NCBI RefSeq assembly: GCF_017114995.1
Contig: NZ_JABXKL010000032.1
Span: 246,157-310,156 of the forward strand
Origin: Nostoc sp. NMS9
GTDB taxonomy: Bacteria > Cyanobacteriota > Cyanobacteriia > Cyanobacteriales > Nostocaceae
Reading direction: 5' to 3'
Length of the DNA: 64,000 nt
The notes beneath the pieces are model-generated. The model was not told the DNA's origin. It saw nothing but the letters and a program-made list of their open reading frames with translations, and ran no database searches. This document shows positions 63,001 through 64,000 of the stretch, in pieces. The translations under genes were made by a program, and so were the position numbers. How positions within the stretch are numbered: the first letter of the stretch is position 1; the number at the start of each line of letters is the position of its first letter.

Positions 63001-63952
63001 TTTCAAACTCTTTCACTTCAGTTTTAAAATCAGCCACCCATAGCAGTTGTTTGAGAATTTCAAGACAGGAAATAGGCTTATTTTGATAATGAGTTAAGTT
63101 GAGATAAAGCCTGATTTTTGTTCCTGAATTTCTACCTCCCCCCAAATCCTGCATCCGAAAAAGACCGCTACTCCCTGGAATCTTGATTTGTAATCGCTGT
63201 CCGGGTTTACCCTGATGATTTAATCGACAAGTTTCTACCTCAATCTCATCAGCTAACATGAAATAACTCAATACCCCAATTCCAAATTGACTATTTGGAT
63301 AGAGACGAATCGGCGGATCGCACTTCAACCATTCTGCTTGTTCTTCAATAAATTCTGGAAAATCAGCAAAACGACGACCTGCACGAGCAAAACACTGGGA
63401 AAGATGCTGCATTCCCATACCAATGCCATTATCTTCACATTCAATGTATTCTCGTCCTTCCTCATCCTTTGCCTGACAAAAGGTGATCCGTCCTTCCCAT
63501 GTCTCGTCTTGTCCTTGATATTTTCCTGTCTGCTTAAGATATTTCAGCCTTGCCTCACGGTAACGGCAAGCATCAAGAGCATTTTGGTATAACTCACGAA
63601 TTGCTAACCGAGGGTCCCCATAAAGCTGTTCTCCCATCAGCAGTTCGCGCACTTCATCATGGGCAAGCTGGAAATTAACGTGTGGTGTTTGATAAACTGC
63701 TACACCATTTTGCTTCTCAGGGATAACTCCATCTGGCGATACGTGCATTGGTAAGCCAACCAATACCTCCATCTCTACTCTTTTCTCTTCTACTTGCCGA
63801 AGAATGTGAGTGAGAACCAAATTGGCCTGTTCAACGTGTTCCTGTATAACCAAATCCACTGCTGGATGATGACAAGTAACGCGCAGTGTACGCCCTCGTC
63901 TAGAAGGATTCCAGCGAGCCTCTGCTATTGTAGAGCGTACATCATTAGACAT
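60026..63952 (-). CDS. Hsp90-like GHKL ATPase with about eleven C-terminal 69-residue repeats
   Basis: A 1308-residue protein. Residues about 95-400 are an Hsp90-type ATPase: N box with N124 (ELYQNALDA), DNGIGM at 174-179, FGIGVLSY at 223-230, the GT pair at 277-278, and the late LTVDRKKIVDWD. From about 565 to the end run repeats of about 69 residues, each with a DLxxLSxDLDxxxPWL segment and a RLQKFxPLGLExP segment; about eleven are countable, the last degenerate. This layout recalls the Hsp90/wHTH-repeat proteins of bacterial conflict systems. An in-frame TGA precedes the ATG. Its 3' end faces acnB, so any operon partner would lie to the right of the window. Confidence 0.85.
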   Translation of the reverse strand: MSNDVRSTIAEARWNPSRRGRTLRVTCHHPAVDLVIQEHVEQANLVLTHILRQVEEKRVEMEVLVGLPMHVSPDGVIPEKQNGVAVYQTPHVNFQLAHDEVRELLMGEQLYGDPRLAIRELYQNALDACRYREARLKYLKQTGKYQGQDETWEGRITFCQAKDEEGREYIECEDNGIGMGMQHLSQCFARAGRRFADFPEFIEEQAEWLKCDPPIRLYPNSQFGIGVLSYFMLADEIEVETCRLNHQGKPGQRLQIKIPGSSGLFRMQDLGGGRNSGTKIRLYLNLTHYQNKPISCLEILKQLLWVADFKTEVKEFEKQEIWQSGQLRHPELSDDCFINANHPDLWWITEKGRILSDGLVTEETHPCIVVNLSRCRRPKLTVDRKKIVDWDKNWAKEELIKGWESLFSWSSLSMEWLWELEKSEVYVAEHIVNFLIQNNIYVNTKVKISYSESPQTKINLEEIGCFFIDKKIGEYLDSRQYNNTIYGKLHSHHELIWQNYKNENFISSSSLISYPVPRPGDAIALLLTTDLKAKELTELKFTNFFFLIHLIQSALILDESLAKTFTRLQKFSHLGLKIPNIDVGILGDLRANSEDLILLSVNLDARNPWLEKEVFIGHLAWIAIQLNKPIAKIYKRLKLFSPLGLKLPKINLESLNNFILNQEDLFLLSEKLNSKSPWIKQKVSPIHILKIAHKLDISIAFALRELQKFIPLGFELPEVNLDLFEHIKVTQEILSFCSTEKNGRSSIVENYVTLLDILLNLNWYEEFEEFIDVEDEDIADYFHEWLVDEVTRIIKIINCFVPLGIELQQVEFDYLNNLTLKDLQRLEHYLLYGEFNWYEDNPLLIHLLEASCSLNEPIAEILKSLQKFASLGLEIPELSIDNIGNFVVTYEDFDYLCIYEDGTGTDWLTNGFLEPAHIEIIEYRWQNMSISDFIKDMQRYIPLGVKVPKKIPENIDNITNIDKLILCENFFEESPRIEKVSLIHILRSAYWLDEALGKTIERFQKFLAVGVAGLEIPKNIPESLSNYKVTYDDLKLLSEDFNLEGDYRVTSGKWLTDKVLTLHIIQAIVKLEKSGTEIVNRLQRFVPLGLDVPQISLEILSSFIPSQEDMIVFSRNLDSNAPFFKEKIPNWQIVRASVELNKTVAETLKQVQKFIPLGIEVPETNSELLDYFTANQDDIITLSQDLDQNEPWLENEISLIHILRVSMSLKKPVATILTRLQKLTPLGFKLPKIDPRLLGDLIVTQADLVALSEDLDAASPWIKGNVSSFHIHCASQRLNEPVIRTLERLQTFSLILNLQLPEGDRETW

Positions 63953-64000
63953 CTCCGAAAACAGTCAAAACTGCTTTGTGACTAGCTTACAAGGCGCATT

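Overview
The window looks like chromosome from a filamentous, heterocyst-forming type cyanobacterium (Nostoc/Anabaena group). The signs are abundant GCGATCGC (HIP1) octamers inside and between genes, short tandem heptamer repeats in many intergenic gaps, photosynthesis and redox genes (ndhD, a Psb35-like protein, the catalytic chain of ferredoxin-thioredoxin reductase, a 2Fe-2S ferredoxin, a CBS-CP12 protein), an RRM protein followed by rpsU, and a decayed XisI-type gene. No rRNA, tRNA or CRISPR array was seen.

Layout. 1-6.6 kb: a minus-strand envelope or polysaccharide block (partial membrane protein, TPR membrane protein, HlyD-type adaptor, 2OG-Fe(II) oxygenase, GT4 and GT2 glycosyltransferases). 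6.6-8.8 kb: two hairpins with an identical 17-nt loop, then a transposon graveyard (ISAzo13-type remnant carrying a 135-bp MITE, then a chimeric IS630/IS5 transposase ORF). 8.9-19.2 kb: housekeeping and hypothetical genes (TPR protein, fused cobA/hemD, coaE, DOPA-dioxygenase-like protein, UspA, thrB, a small toxin/immunity-like pair, ndhD). 19.4-35 kb: signalling and stress genes (LuxR-type regulator, receiver-kinase hybrid, CsbD, RRM protein and rpsU, two Ser/Thr kinases with zinc-ribbon-like N-termini, pentapeptide repeat protein, M20 peptidase, hemerythrin-domain protein, stand-alone substrate-binding protein). 35.6-37.4 kb: typA.

37.7-64 kb mixes core genes (DUF58, ftrC, lptA/lptB/lptFG-like genes, CBS-CP12, CPBP protease, DUF3326, ferredoxin, acnB) with conflict or defence-type modules: an EACC1-like gene with a caspase-GUN4 protein, DUF433/DUF5615 and ParD/ParE toxin-antitoxin pairs, a conserved 163-aa protein with a TIR-GUN4 protein, a DUF4351 nuclease-like gene with a partial tandem copy, a XisI remnant, and a 1308-aa Hsp90-like ATPase with about eleven 69-residue repeats. 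The most interesting observation is that two different death effectors, a caspase and a TIR, sit 13 kb apart, each fused to a C-terminal GUN4 domain (a porphyrin-binding fold in its known members) and each preceded by a small conserved partner gene.

Several dispersed repeat families occur, some with compensatory base changes: a 135-bp MITE (7.4 and 49.4 kb), a dyad element with small hairpins (49.7, 51.9 and 56.7 kb), an element with ACATCTGGTGAAA ends (44.7 and 47.6 kb), and a 21-bp-period array of eight units (54.4 kb). All family assignments come from reading the translations by eye; no database search was run.
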